A DNA stretch of 26,640 nt from Microseira sp003486305 (GCA_031969655.1 DALYJX010000080.1:1-26640), one strand, 5' to 3'. Counted from the stretch's first letter, positions 15,118 to 23,480 are shown. Notes: generated by a model not told the origin, from the letters alone. Program-made: numbers and translations.

Positions 15118-15819
15118 ATGCCATTACCGACTGTGATTTTACCTGGTTATTTGGAAGGCGCGATCGCTTACCGTCCTTTAGAACGATCTCTCCAGGATCT
15201 GGGTTTTCCCACCGCGATAGTACCGCTGCGGAAACGAGATTGGTTACCTACTGTGGGGGGAAGGTCGATGCTACCGATTTTGCAACTACTCCACCGCACC
15301 GTCAAACAAATGTTGCAGCAACACAACTGTTCTGGGATTAACCTGATCGGTCACTCGGCAGGCGGTTGGATTTCCCGCATCTACTTGGGAGAAAAGCCTT
15401 ACATGATTCACGGCGACGCGACGGCAACAGAGTGCTTGTGGTATGCTCACAAGAGCGTTGCTAACCTCATAACCTTGGGAACTCCCCACTTTAGCAAGGA
15501 ACGTTGGACAAAACGCAATTTGGATTTTGTCAACAAAAACTATCCTGGAGCATTTTACCCCCAAGTTCGATATGTCTGCGTTGCTGGTAAGTCTATTTTC
15601 GGTGTCAGACGCCGAGGTAGTTGGTTAGCTTACAGCAGCTATCAATTAACCTGCGGGCGAGGGGATACTTGGGGAGATGGTATCGTGCCGATTGAAGCCG
15701 CCCATTTAGAAGGAGGAGAAAACTTGGTGGTCGAAGGTGCCAGACATTCGCCTAAATCCCCTGGAATTTGGTATGGTTCGCCGGAAATTTTGCCAACTTG
15801 GGTGTCGTATTTGACTTAG
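15118..15819 (+). CDS. Alpha/beta hydrolase (lipase-like)
   Basis: This 233-aa hydrolase has the nucleophile elbow GHSAGG with S80. A plausible triad is completed by D187 in TWGDGIVPIEA and H210 in EGARHSP. An oxyanion-type segment VILPGYLEG sits at the start of the fold, and NLITLGTPH is the strand after the nucleophile, as in PGAP1-like and triacylglycerol lipase relatives. There is no signal peptide, so a cytosolic esterase or lipase is likely. The substrate is unknown. The ATG directly follows TCTGAA at 15112-15117 and no strong ribosome site is visible. It stands alone, convergent with the antiporter gene across about 60 bp of ACCAATT-type repeats. Confidence 0.85.
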   Translation: MPLPTVILPGYLEGAIAYRPLERSLQDLGFPTAIVPLRKRDWLPTVGGRSMLPILQLLHRTVKQMLQQHNCSGINLIGHSAGGWISRIYLGEKPYMIHGDATATECLWYAHKSVANLITLGTPHFSKERWTKRNLDFVNKNYPGAFYPQVRYVCVAGKSIFGVRRRGSWLAYSSYQLTCGRGDTWGDGIVPIEAAHLEGGENLVVEGARHSPKSPGIWYGSPEILPTWVSYLT

Positions 15820-15836
15820 GCAAAGGGATTAATACT

Positions 15837-15880
15837 GGGTAATTCTTTTCCATTACCCATTACCAATTACCCATTACCGA
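15837..15880 (+). repeat. Heptamer-type repeat (CCATTAC/CCAATTAC)
   Basis: Degenerate units of CCATTACC and CAATTACC fill most of the 62-bp gap between two convergent genes. They belong to the same repeat class as the arrays at 3224 and 9944. Confidence 0.7.
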
Positions 15881-15881
15881 T

Positions 15882-17792
15882 TCAAACTTGTTCTAACGGA
15901 ACTTCCAAAGCAGCAGCAGGAATTGGTACTTCTTCAACTTCGGGTAATTTTTCTAACACCAAACGAGAGGATGGACTCGCACCGGATAAGCGCTTGAGCA
16001 ATTTCGGTCTGGGATCGTGCAACAGGTAGATAATGCGATCGCCTACTTTCCACTCTTCTGCTGCTGGTACGACTAACAGGCGCTCTTCTCGTTCTATCAA
16101 CAACGGCACTAACTCGCCAGTATCGATCAGCGCCTGAAGGTGAACTTGCTGGAACGAAAGCGCCTGTTCTTTCAGTACCGTAGTTCCCAGTTTTACATAT
16201 CCTTCACTGAGATACTGATTCCAGGTTTTGATTGGCAACTGGGGAACAAATGCTTGATTGACTTGATTTGATGGCGTACTCGCTTGGGGATCGCGGGGAA
16301 ATACTGCCAGGACGCGGGGTGGATTAAACTCTTCTGCGGCTCGCTGCGCCAGCACTACGTTGACCTCGCCGTTGTTGGTCATGGCGAGGAATGTCCCCAT
16401 CGATGCCAGTCCGGCTTCTTCCAAAACCCCCGTATCCAAACCGCTACTCAAGAAAACTTTGAGATTTTGTTGTTCTGCTTGTCGGCAAGCTTCGGGGTCG
16501 GTATCGATTAACACCACTGACTCGCCGCGCTCTTGAAACAAGCGGGCAATCAATAGACCCAAAGGATTGCAACCAACTATTACCGCGCCTGTAGCTTCTT
16601 TTGAGGTAATTTTGAGCCATTGGGCGACCCAGCCAGCGGTCAATCCCTGCAAAATTACCGTCATCATGATGGTAAGAAAAACCAGCGCTTTAATCGCGTC
16701 GCCACCGTTGATTCCTCGTTGGGTCAACAATATGGAAAACAGGGAAGAAACCGACGCCGAAACAATTCCCCTGGGCGCAATCCAACTGACAAATAGTTTT
16801 TGCCGCCAGTTGAGGTCGCTGTTGAGGGTACATAAACCAACGCTTATCGGGCGGACTACGAACATCAACACTAAAACGGTAAACAAGCTACCCCACCCCA
16901 AAGCGAACACGCTGGCGATGGATAAATCTGCCGCGAGCAAAATAAACAGGACGGAGACGCCCAGAGTAGTTAGCTGTCCCTTAAATCGTCGCAGCAATCT
17001 TTCTTCGGGCAAAGAAGAAGCTCTCAAAACAATTCCCGACAGCACGGTTGCCATTAATCCCGATTCGCTGCGAATAAACTGAGCTAAACCAAACAAGCCC
17101 CACAAACCGGCTAAAACTACCAGGTTTTTCAGTTCTTCTGATAAAAAATGGGCGCGTTTGACAAAAAATCCCAGTAACCAGCCTCCCGCAGCACCTATCG
17201 CCCCGCCAATTCCCAGTCGCAGGAATAATCCAGTCATCGCTTCTAGGGGAGAAGCGTGGGTGGTGAAGATCGAGTCTAAGACAACGACTGCAAGAATTGC
17301 GCCCACTGGGTCGATTAAAACCCCTTCTCCCTCAAGCAGGGTTGATACTTGTCGGTCTACTTTTACGTGCTTGAGCAGGGGACTGACTACGGTAGGGCCG
17401 GTTACCGTCACTAAAGAAGCATACAAAAAAGCAATGGGCCAGGGAAACTCGCCCAACCAGTGCGCCGCCATGCCGCCTAAGAGTAGGGTGACTAGGGTGC
17501 CGAAGGTGACGAGGTTGCGGAGAGGTGCGGAAACGCGCCCCAAGTCTCGCAGTTCTAAATTAAGACCGCCCTCGAATAGAATTACGGCGACGCTGAGGGC
17601 GACTATCACTTCTAATCCCGTTCCTAGCAAGTTGGGGTGCAGGATACTTAAACCACTCGAACCTAACAGAATGCCGAATAGCAGCAAGAAGACGATGCTA
17701 GGAACTTTGAGAAATGCTGCTAGAACCTGAGCGCCAATGCCTGCGACAATGGCGATGACGATCTGTAGGGTAAGTTCAAATGATGCTTCCAT
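15882..17792 (-). CDS. Cation:proton antiporter (CPA1/NhaP type) with C-terminal RCK/TrkA-N domain
   Basis: This 636-aa membrane antiporter has about 12 hydrophobic helices in residues 5-390. Family motifs are ILFEGGLNLELRDL near 71-84, TGPTVVSPLL near 131-140 and GEGVLIDPVGA near 155-165, whose D161 is a likely ion-binding residue, then SWIAPRGIVSASVSSLF. After the membrane part comes a nucleotide-binding TrkA-N/RCK fold at about 400-500 (GAVIVGCNPLGLLIARLFQE, then LIDTD). A further C-terminal regulatory segment follows (GELVPLLIEREERLLVVPA, GDRIIYLL). It should exchange Na+ or K+ for H+ across a membrane and be gated by a nucleotide ligand. The exact ion cannot be decided. The start ATG at 17792 gives a proper first helix. 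Confidence 0.92.
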   Translation of the reverse strand: MEASFELTLQIVIAIVAGIGAQVLAAFLKVPSIVFLLLFGILLGSSGLSILHPNLLGTGLEVIVALSVAVILFEGGLNLELRDLGRVSAPLRNLVTFGTLVTLLLGGMAAHWLGEFPWPIAFLYASLVTVTGPTVVSPLLKHVKVDRQVSTLLEGEGVLIDPVGAILAVVVLDSIFTTHASPLEAMTGLFLRLGIGGAIGAAGGWLLGFFVKRAHFLSEELKNLVVLAGLWGLFGLAQFIRSESGLMATVLSGIVLRASSLPEERLLRRFKGQLTTLGVSVLFILLAADLSIASVFALGWGSLFTVLVLMFVVRPISVGLCTLNSDLNWRQKLFVSWIAPRGIVSASVSSLFSILLTQRGINGGDAIKALVFLTIMMTVILQGLTAGWVAQWLKITSKEATGAVIVGCNPLGLLIARLFQERGESVVLIDTDPEACRQAEQQNLKVFLSSGLDTGVLEEAGLASMGTFLAMTNNGEVNVVLAQRAAEEFNPPRVLAVFPRDPQASTPSNQVNQAFVPQLPIKTWNQYLSEGYVKLGTTVLKEQALSFQQVHLQALIDTGELVPLLIEREERLLVVPAAEEWKVGDRIIYLLHDPRPKLLKRLSGASPSSRLVLEKLPEVEEVPIPAAALEVPLEQV

Positions 17793-18316
17793 AAGGCTGT
17801 TTATCGCAGGCTATTTATGCTGGGTCGAAATGCCTTGCTTTGACTATTCACGATTAGCAATTGTCCTTGAATTGGTTACAAATTGGGAAAAATGGGGCAA
17901 TATCAAGTAATTTTGTGCGTGGTGAAAGCCAGTGCGGGGATATTTGGGAGTGTTGATCGGCAGACTACTGCTAACAATTTTAAGGATGGCGACAAGCGAT
18001 ATCGGTTTTGGAAATTACACTCATGCACAATGTACCGGAAATTCTACGGATTTTAAAAGCTGAGTCAATAAATGGCAGGAAAATTTTTTATTAGTGGGTA
18101 AAATTGTTCAATCTTGGTATTTTAACATCAAGTTTTCCCGTCAGCCTTCGCACCTATTACCGTAAATGCTGCTTGGGATCTGGTATTGAGGTGTTTTTGA
18201 TCGTTGCGATCGCATGTTGCACAGATCTCGCAGCTAGCACAGGTTAAAAGTTGCAGTTGGCGCTCCCCGAATAAGCTACAATTCAAGCTGTATGGGCATT
18301 TCAATCCACCTGCTGC
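17793..18316. other. 524-bp intergenic region, no confident gene
   Basis: This is the divergent gap between the antiporter (-) and ccdA (+), and must contain both promoters. A TACAAT at 18277-18282 upstream of ccdA could be a -10 box, but no -35 at normal spacing is convincing. A 54-codon plus-strand ORF at 17892-18056 has no recognisable features and only a weak purine stretch before it. One HIP1 site lies near 18206. No tRNA, riboswitch or strong hairpin was recognised. Confidence 0.5.
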
Positions 18317-19048
18317 ATGTTAGAAACTTTCTCTACCTACCTTTACCAACTCCAACAACTTGCTAATACCCTGGTTTCTTCTCAGCTAAACCATCTTAGC
18401 GGGGTTAGCATTGGCGTTATTTTTGCCGCTGGCTTGCTGACGAGCATGACGCCTTGTATGCTTTCGATGTTGCCCATCACGATCGGCTACATCGGCGGGT
18501 ATGAAGCCAAAAGCCGCTTCAGTGCTGCTGCTCAGTCTACTTGGTTCGCGTTGGGATTGGCAACCACTTTAGCTGGGTTAGGCATTCTCGCAGCGCTGCT
18601 GGGGCGCGTTTACGGACAAGTGGGAATCGGTCTACCGATTATTGCGAGCATTATAGCGATCGCAATGGGTCTAAACTTACTAGAAGCACTTCCTTTGCAA
18701 TTTCCCTCTTTTGGCGGTAGCGAGTGGATTAGAGGCGATTTACCACCGGGGGTACGTTCCTATCTGCTGGGTTTAACTTTTGGTTTGGTCGCTTCTCCTT
18801 GCAGCACCCCGGTTTTAGCAACTTTGCTCGCTTGGGTAGCTTCGACGCAAGATTTAGTTTTAGGCGGTATTTTTCTGCTGCTTTACGCCGCTGGATATGT
18901 AGCACCGTTAATATTAGCCGGGACTTTTACCGCTTCGATCAAGAAGCTACTAGAATTACGCCAGTGGTCAAGTTGGATTAATCCCGTTAGCGGTGCAATG
19001 CTCGTGGGATTTGGTGTATTTTCCCTGTTAATGCGGATTCCTGTTTGA
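18317..19048 (+). CDS. ccdA: Cytochrome c biogenesis protein CcdA
   Basis: CcdA is a thylakoid or plasma membrane protein that carries reducing equivalents across the membrane, keeping apocytochrome c haem-binding cysteines reduced for System II maturation. The 243-aa product has about six helices and the two redox cysteines of the family. C47 is in LLTSMTPCMLSMLPITIGYIGGY and C162 in LVASPCSTPVLATLL. The length and the short N-terminus before helix 1 match the short CcdA form. The ATG at 18317 is the natural start. It reads toward ccsB, 228 bp downstream, with two repeat elements between them. They form a functional pair whether or not they are co-transcribed. Confidence 0.93.
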   Translation: MLETFSTYLYQLQQLANTLVSSQLNHLSGVSIGVIFAAGLLTSMTPCMLSMLPITIGYIGGYEAKSRFSAAAQSTWFALGLATTLAGLGILAALLGRVYGQVGIGLPIIASIIAIAMGLNLLEALPLQFPSFGGSEWIRGDLPPGVRSYLLGLTFGLVASPCSTPVLATLLAWVASTQDLVLGGIFLLLYAAGYVAPLILAGTFTASIKKLLELRQWSSWINPVSGAMLVGFGVFSLLMRIPV

Positions 19049-19083
19049 TAATGGCTAATGGCTAATGGCTAATGGCTAATGGG
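19049..19083 (+). repeat. Heptamer tandem array TAATGGC
   Basis: About five units of TAATGGC begin at the last base of the ccdA stop codon. They belong to the same class as the array at 9944. Confidence 0.88.
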
Positions 19084-19107
19084 TGAAGCGAGGGAGAGAA
19101 AGTTGTA

Positions 19108-19165
19108 GGGGCGGGTTTGACAAACAATTTCTGCCTTCCACCAATATCTTCAATAAACCCTCCCC
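19108..19165. repeat. 58-bp palindrome-ended repeat, copy C
   Basis: It starts GGGGCGGGTTTGACAAA and ends AATAAACCCTCCCC, exactly 58 bp, with ATAT at the conserved offset. It is flanked on the left by GTA. A second copy (D) follows after a single base. Confidence 0.8.
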
Positions 19166-19166
19166 A

Positions 19167-19224
19167 GGGGCGGGTTTGACAAATAATTTCTCCATCGGAA
19201 AAATATCGTTAATAAACCCGCCGC
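19167..19224. repeat. 58-bp palindrome-ended repeat, copy D
   Basis: It starts GGGGCGGGTTTGACAAA and ends AATAAACCCGCCGC, 58 bp, and is in tandem with copy C. The two share their first 17 bases and most of the right half, but differ in the middle. Confidence 0.8.
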
Positions 19225-19276
19225 TTCCAGGTGCGATCGCAAGCAAATCTTTGATAAGGGTAAAAATAAGAAAAAA

Positions 19277-20653
19277 ATGACAATTACGAACGACAATTCG
19301 CCAATTACCAAACTCCAACGGCTATTTCAGCGGGAATTATTGCCGTTGTTAGGAGATTTGCGGCTGGCAATTTTGCTGCTGCTAGCGATCGCTGGAATCA
19401 GTATCTCCGGAACGGTAATCGAACAAGGTCAATCTCTGGCATTCTACCAGTCGAATTATCCCGAAGACCCGGCTTTGTTTGGCTTCCTTTCTTGGAAGGT
19501 TCTCTTATTCTTGGGTTTAGACCACGTATATCGCACTTGGTGGTTTTTGGCTATTCTGATTTTATTTGGTAGCAGTTTAACCGCCTGTACTTTTACGCGC
19601 CAATTTCCCGCCTTAAAGGCAGCGCGTCGATGGAAATTTTACGACCAACCCCGCCAATTTGAAAAGTTAGCTTTAAGTGCAGAACTCGATAGTGGTTCGC
19701 TTGCTAATTTAGCGCCTGTATTGCAGCAGCGCCGCTATAAAGTTTTCCAAGAAGGCAATAAGCTTTATGCTCGTAAAGGTATTGTCGGACGCATCGGCCC
19801 GATTGTCGTCCATGCTAGTATGTTAATCATTTTAGCTGGGGCAATTTGGGGCGCGCTGACTGGTTTTATGGCTCAAGAAATGATCGAGAGCGGTACTAAG
19901 TTCCAGGTAAAAAATATACTCGATGCTGGGCCAATGGCTGCGCCGCAAGTTCCTAAAGATTGGTCGGTAAAAGTTAATCGCTTTTGGATCGATTACACGC
20001 CAGAAGGCTCAATTGACCAGTTCTATTCGGATTTATCCGTTGTCGATAACCAAGGGAAAGAAATCGACCGCGAAAAGATTTATGTCAACAAACCCTTGCG
20101 TTACCGAGGTGTAACTTTTTACCAAACAGATTGGGCGATCGCAGGCGTGCGCTTTCGGTTAAATAACAGCCCCGTCTTAAAGCTACCAATGGCTCCCCTG
20201 GAAACTGGGGGTAAGGGACGCCTCTGGGGAACTTGGATTCCCACTAAACCCGATTTGAGCGAGGGCGTATCGCTTTTAGCCAAAGATTTACAGGGAACGC
20301 TGTTAATTTACGATACAGCCGGGAAGTTGTTAACCACCGTCCGCGCCGGTATGTATGCGGAGGTTAATGGAGTAAAACTATACATTGATGAAATCGTCGG
20401 CAGCACGGGTTTGCAAATTAAAGCCGATCCGGGGATTCCAATTGTGTATCTTGGTTTTGGCTTGCTGATGGTGGGGGTGATGATGAGTTATGTTTCCCAC
20501 TCGCAGATTTGGGCGCTGCAACAAGATGGAAGTCTTTACGTAGGAGGAAGAACCAATCGGGCGCAGGTGGCGTTTGAGCGAGAAACGATCGAGATTTTGG
20601 AGCAACTCAAGACGCCTGGGATTGAAGAAGAGGTTGCGATCGCTTCTACTTGA
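19277..20653 (+). CDS. ccsB: Cytochrome c biogenesis protein CcsB (Ccs1/ResB)
   Basis: CcsB (Ccs1) works with CcsA as the System II haem lyase that attaches haem to c-type cytochromes on the lumenal side. The 458-aa protein has the ResB plan: helices at about 28-48 and 88-106, a third at 175-196 with the conserved His in VVHAS (179), a large extracytoplasmic domain (about 200-390) and a last helix at about 393-412. Family stretches include ISISGTVIEQGQ, GRIGPIVVHASML, YRGVTFYQTDW and LGFGLLMVGVMMSYVSH. The ATG at 19277 follows an A-rich stretch with no strong ribosome site. CcsA is not in the window. Confidence 0.95.
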   Translation: MTITNDNSPITKLQRLFQRELLPLLGDLRLAILLLLAIAGISISGTVIEQGQSLAFYQSNYPEDPALFGFLSWKVLLFLGLDHVYRTWWFLAILILFGSSLTACTFTRQFPALKAARRWKFYDQPRQFEKLALSAELDSGSLANLAPVLQQRRYKVFQEGNKLYARKGIVGRIGPIVVHASMLIILAGAIWGALTGFMAQEMIESGTKFQVKNILDAGPMAAPQVPKDWSVKVNRFWIDYTPEGSIDQFYSDLSVVDNQGKEIDREKIYVNKPLRYRGVTFYQTDWAIAGVRFRLNNSPVLKLPMAPLETGGKGRLWGTWIPTKPDLSEGVSLLAKDLQGTLLIYDTAGKLLTTVRAGMYAEVNGVKLYIDEIVGSTGLQIKADPGIPIVYLGFGLLMVGVMMSYVSHSQIWALQQDGSLYVGGRTNRAQVAFERETIEILEQLKTPGIEEEVAIAST

Positions 20654-20670
20654 GTCAACGAAGTTTTTGG

Positions 20671-20752
20671 CTAATGGTTAATGGTTAATGGCTAATGGTT
20701 AATAGGAAAAAGGCGATTAACTATGAGCAATTAGCCATTAGCCATTAGCAAG
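20671..20752. repeat. Inverted pair of heptamer arrays
   Basis: Direct units of TAATGGT/TAATGGC at 20672-20704 are followed, after about 22 bp, by inverted units (AATTAGC, CATTAGC) at 20728-20752. The two can pair into a long hairpin. They fill the gap between the convergent ccsB and PatA-like genes and may serve as a shared transcription end. Confidence 0.85.
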
Positions 20753-20760
20753 CTCTCAGT

Positions 20761-21918
20761 TTACGGTGATTCTTGCCGCTCTGCTGGTAAATGCTTTTTA
20801 ATCAGTTCCAGCAGTTGTTCGGCTTCAAAAGGTTTGGGTAAAAAATCGTTGACTCCAGCCAACTTGGCGCGGACTCTGTTAATAGTATTATCCCAACTGG
20901 TGAGCATAATGATGGGAGTTTTGCGGAAAGTAGAACTATGGCGTAAAAAATTACAAACGTTATAGCCGTCGGTATCGGGCATAACTAAATCTAACAATAT
21001 TAAATCGGGTTTATATTTAGCGAGGATGCCGATCCCTTGAATTGGATCTTCAACATACAACAGTCGGTAGCCAGCGGGGGGGAGGATTTCTTTGAGAAAG
21101 CGTCCCATTAAAGGAGAGTCGTCTATACAAGCGATCGCAAACTGGTTTTTGGCTATATTCTCATCGCTTAAGTGACATACAAACGGAGGCGTTATATCTG
21201 ACACCGCTTGCAATTCCACCACGCCTTGTTGACAAAAGTGATGCAACAAACGCCCTACCCTAGTCAAGGGTTGCTTCATCTTCAAAGCAATATCCCACAG
21301 GGTGTATCGACCTGTAAATAAGGCGGTTAAGTTGAGAAAAGTATCCACCGAACATTGATGCAGTTCGCAAGGGGACGGCTTCAGGACGGGTGCCAAGTCG
21401 GGATCGATGTTGCCTATCCCCATCTCCAGCCATTTTTCGTAGAAGCGTTGGCTTTGCTTGATCAGTTGCTTGACTTCCAAAGGACACAAACTCAGGTAAA
21501 ATGCTACTTGCAACTTGCGATATTGACGGGGTTGCCAATATCCTGATAAACTCGCTTGCCTAGTCATGGAAAACAAGACTTCTTGCGTGGTTTCTAGAAC
21601 CACTGCTTTGACTTGAGTAGCACACAAGTGACCTTGTGCCATGCCTTGATGCAGCAGCTGACATTCCCAAAGTTCGCTGCTAACCAGTTGGTCAGTTTCC
21701 ACCACCCAATTCGGACAATGCCTTTTTAGCGCCCGTTGCCAACGCCTGACGCGGTGGTTTTCCCCAATCGCATAAAACAACTGTCCGAGGAAAAAGCAAA
21801 GCCGCCACTGGGATGTGCCGCTGCGGATCGTTAACTCTCCCGTAGCTTGCTTTTGGTTGATGATTAAGAGGTTTCGGTCTAGTTTGCTCAGCCAGTAAGC
21901 TGCCGATACTGTTTGCAT
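20761..21918 (-). CDS. PatA-type response regulator (PATAN/DUF4388 plus receiver)
   Basis: This 385-aa protein has the architecture of the cyanobacterial PatA/PixG/TaxP1 family. An N-terminal DUF4388-like segment (ATGELTIRSGTSQWRLCFFLGQLFYA) is followed by a helical PATAN-type region. A C-terminal receiver domain runs from about residue 260 to the end, with acidic pairs DDS, phospho-acceptor D310 in LILLDLVMPDTDGY and the lysine of LPKPFEAEQ. There is no DNA-binding output domain. Relatives act in phototaxis, motility or heterocyst patterning through protein contacts. No chemotaxis-type neighbours (CheW, MCP, CheA) are present, so it is an orphan here. The frame is open to a TTG at 21939, but the ATG at 21918 is the simplest start. 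The partner kinase is unknown. Confidence 0.85.
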   Translation of the reverse strand: MQTVSAAYWLSKLDRNLLIINQKQATGELTIRSGTSQWRLCFFLGQLFYAIGENHRVRRWQRALKRHCPNWVVETDQLVSSELWECQLLHQGMAQGHLCATQVKAVVLETTQEVLFSMTRQASLSGYWQPRQYRKLQVAFYLSLCPLEVKQLIKQSQRFYEKWLEMGIGNIDPDLAPVLKPSPCELHQCSVDTFLNLTALFTGRYTLWDIALKMKQPLTRVGRLLHHFCQQGVVELQAVSDITPPFVCHLSDENIAKNQFAIACIDDSPLMGRFLKEILPPAGYRLLYVEDPIQGIGILAKYKPDLILLDLVMPDTDGYNVCNFLRHSSTFRKTPIIMLTSWDNTINRVRAKLAGVNDFLPKPFEAEQLLELIKKHLPAERQESP

Positions 21919-22108
21919 ATGCGTGCCACCGCCAGCCAATTTTTTGTTGGCAACTACTTACATAGCATAAGCAGTGGCATCGGGTCGGCATAATGGTGGA
22001 CTTACCTATTTTTTTGCGGGAATTGTATAAAGCTTGGGTGAAATTAGCGATCGCGCTACCTACTCGTGCCACTTACGCACTTTCACTTGAATCTACAAGT
22101 ATAATTTA

Positions 22109-22540
22109 TTACTTTTTATGATTCACCTCAATCGTGGTATGGACATTGCCTCGAGGGGAGAAATCGCCTTTAATCTGGACTTCCAAGGGGTCGCAAGCGG
22201 CAACAAAGTCATCGAGTATTTGATTGACGGATTCTTCGTGGGAAATGTAGCGATCGCGGTAACTATTGATATACAGTTTCAACGCTTTTAACTCGACTAC
22301 AGTTTGGTCGGGAACGTAGGTAATGTGAATCGTCGCAAAGTCCGGATAGCCAGAAAACGGACACTTGCAAGTAAATTCCGGCAACGTAATGTTAATTTGG
22401 TAACGTCTTCCCAGGCGCGGGTTGGGAAATGTAATCAGTTTTCCCTCAGCAATGTTACGTTCGCCGTACTTCATTTCTATTGTGGCTGGCTCAGTTTCAG
22501 ACGCCGGATAAAAATCGTCAGCAATCGGTAAATCTTTCAT
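22109..22540 (-). CDS. queF: NADPH-dependent 7-cyano-7-deazaguanine reductase (preQ1 synthase)
   Basis: QueF reduces the nitrile preQ0 to the amine preQ1 with NADPH, a late step of queuosine synthesis. The 143-aa unimodular form has the catalytic cysteine C60 in CKCPFSGYPDF with D67, the NADPH signature ELKALKLYINSYRD at 83-96, and FSPRGNVHT near the end. The usual E(S/L)K(S/A)xK pattern is intact. The ATG at 22540 lies 3 bp after the stop codon of a small cysteine-rich gene, so the two are probably co-translated. AGGAAC about 12 bp upstream, inside that gene, may be the ribosome site. No preQ1 riboswitch can fit in that gap. Confidence 0.96.
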   Translation of the reverse strand: MKDLPIADDFYPASETEPATIEMKYGERNIAEGKLITFPNPRLGRRYQINITLPEFTCKCPFSGYPDFATIHITYVPDQTVVELKALKLYINSYRDRYISHEESVNQILDDFVAACDPLEVQIKGDFSPRGNVHTTIEVNHKK

Positions 22541-22543
22541 CGT

Positions 22544-22948
22544 TTAATAGTTCCTATAACCTTCCCAATCTGGGCAATTTCCTGTTTCCCAACCATAGGG
22601 ATGCATTCCACAAACGAGTAAGTTCCCAGAGTATACTTGACCGTGATAGTGACGGCAACCAACGCAAGCGGGATGTTGTTGGGGTGAAGGTTCTACCGTA
22701 TCAGTTAGGGGCCATTCTGACTCAAAACTTCTTGGCTCAAACTCGGAACATGCGTCCAGAATCGGTTGAATTAGATCGTTTAAAAACAGTTCGAGTTCGG
22801 TGGTGATGGTGTTGTTTACTTGGTGGGCGACTTCTTCAGACAGTAAAGCGATCGCATCCACTGCGTCGGTAACATCGCTGAAGAACTTCTCTACCTCCTG
22901 GGTCACTGTTTCTAACATGTCGGTTAAATTTTTTTGCCAGTCTTCCAT
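22544..22948 (-). CDS. Conserved small protein with C-terminal four-cysteine motif
   Basis: This is a 134-aa protein of unknown function, which I recognise only as cyanobacterial in type. Residues 1-70 are acidic and predicted helical (MLETVTQEVEKFFSDVTDAV). Residues 95-125 form a C-X2-C-X14-C-X11-C motif: C95 and C98 in ACVGCRHYHG, C113 in LLVCGMHPYG, C125 in GNCPDWEGY. Three histidines (100, 102, 116) lie between. A Zn or Fe-S site is plausible. The frame opens at 22981, but the ATG at 22948 (MEDWQKNL) is preferred. It ends 3 bp before queF, so the two form a tight pair. A role linked to queuosine is possible but not shown. Confidence 0.7.
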   Translation of the reverse strand: MEDWQKNLTDMLETVTQEVEKFFSDVTDAVDAIALLSEEVAHQVNNTITTELELFLNDLIQPILDACSEFEPRSFESEWPLTDTVEPSPQQHPACVGCRHYHGQVYSGNLLVCGMHPYGWETGNCPDWEGYRNY

Positions 22949-23081
22949 AAGCGCTACGCTACCACCCTTGCTTGCTCTCAAGGGAAAAATTTGCTCTAGT
23001 TCGGGAGGACTTTTAGTTTAGATCCCCCTGATACAATTATCAATCCCAAGTCAGCGATCGCGACAAGTGGCGGATTTTAAT

Positions 23082-23456
23082 TTAGCGATCGCGTTGCAGG
23101 CGGCGCAATTCTTCTTGCAATGCGCTTACTTGATCTCTTAACGCATCTACATTTTCCGGCTTGGTAGGGCTTGCTTCTTCTTCATCGGATACAATTTCAA
23201 TCCGACGCGGTTCGCCACTAGGGGCGTTAGTGGTAGACTCTCCAGGCGACTGTTGCTGCGCCCGCTGGATCATTTCATCTACCATCCGCTTAGCTTCTGC
23301 TGTGGTCATTTCGCCCTTTGCTACCATCTCATCGGCTAACTTTTGGGCTTGCTCTTTCAGTTCGGCTAGATTTCCACCCGCTTTTTCACCCGCCGAGGCA
23401 GCTAGCCCCACTCCCAGGTAAAACGCCTTTTTTACCAGATCTCCGAAACCTGCCAT
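23082..23456 (-). CDS. Phasin-like coiled-coil protein
   Basis: This 124-aa protein begins MAGFGDLVKKAFYLGVGLAA, a short amphipathic or weakly hydrophobic helix. An Ala/Lys/Glu-rich helix follows (LAELKEQAQKLADEMVAKGE and TTAEAKRMVDEMIQRA), then a Ser/Pro/Glu linker and a final heptad-like coil (LRDQVSALQEELRRLQ). This fits the phasin / polyhydroxyalkanoate granule-associated protein group often annotated in cyanobacteria. No pha genes are nearby, and a general membrane-associated coiled-coil protein is equally possible. The gene starts about 25 bp beyond the 3' end of the SRP RNA on the same strand. The start ATG is clear. Confidence 0.6.
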   Translation of the reverse strand: MAGFGDLVKKAFYLGVGLAASAGEKAGGNLAELKEQAQKLADEMVAKGEMTTAEAKRMVDEMIQRAQQQSPGESTTNAPSGEPRRIEIVSDEEEASPTKPENVDALRDQVSALQEELRRLQRDR

Positions 23457-23480
23457 AGCCGCTGTTGTTGCTTAAAAAAA

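Noticed and set aside
16567..17730. Plus-strand ORFs of 171 and 190 aa opposite the antiporter
   Set aside because: They are shadows of a secure membrane-protein gene. Their composition (Thr/Arg/Pro/Ser-rich) is what antisense hydrophobic codons produce.
17870..17950. Possible cobalamin riboswitch (GGTGAAAGCCAGTGCGGGG)
   Set aside because: Only a superficial likeness. The conserved B12 box and the expected CTG-CCCGC-ACT core are absent, and the neighbours are not cobalamin genes.
19083..19318. Small ORFs on both strands between ccdA and ccsB
   Set aside because: They are translations of the two 58-bp repeat copies and flanking sequence, and show no protein family features.
21692..22072. 126-aa minus-strand ORF overlapping the PatA-like gene start
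   Set aside because: Most of it overlaps the N-terminal coding region in another frame and shows no recognisable domain.
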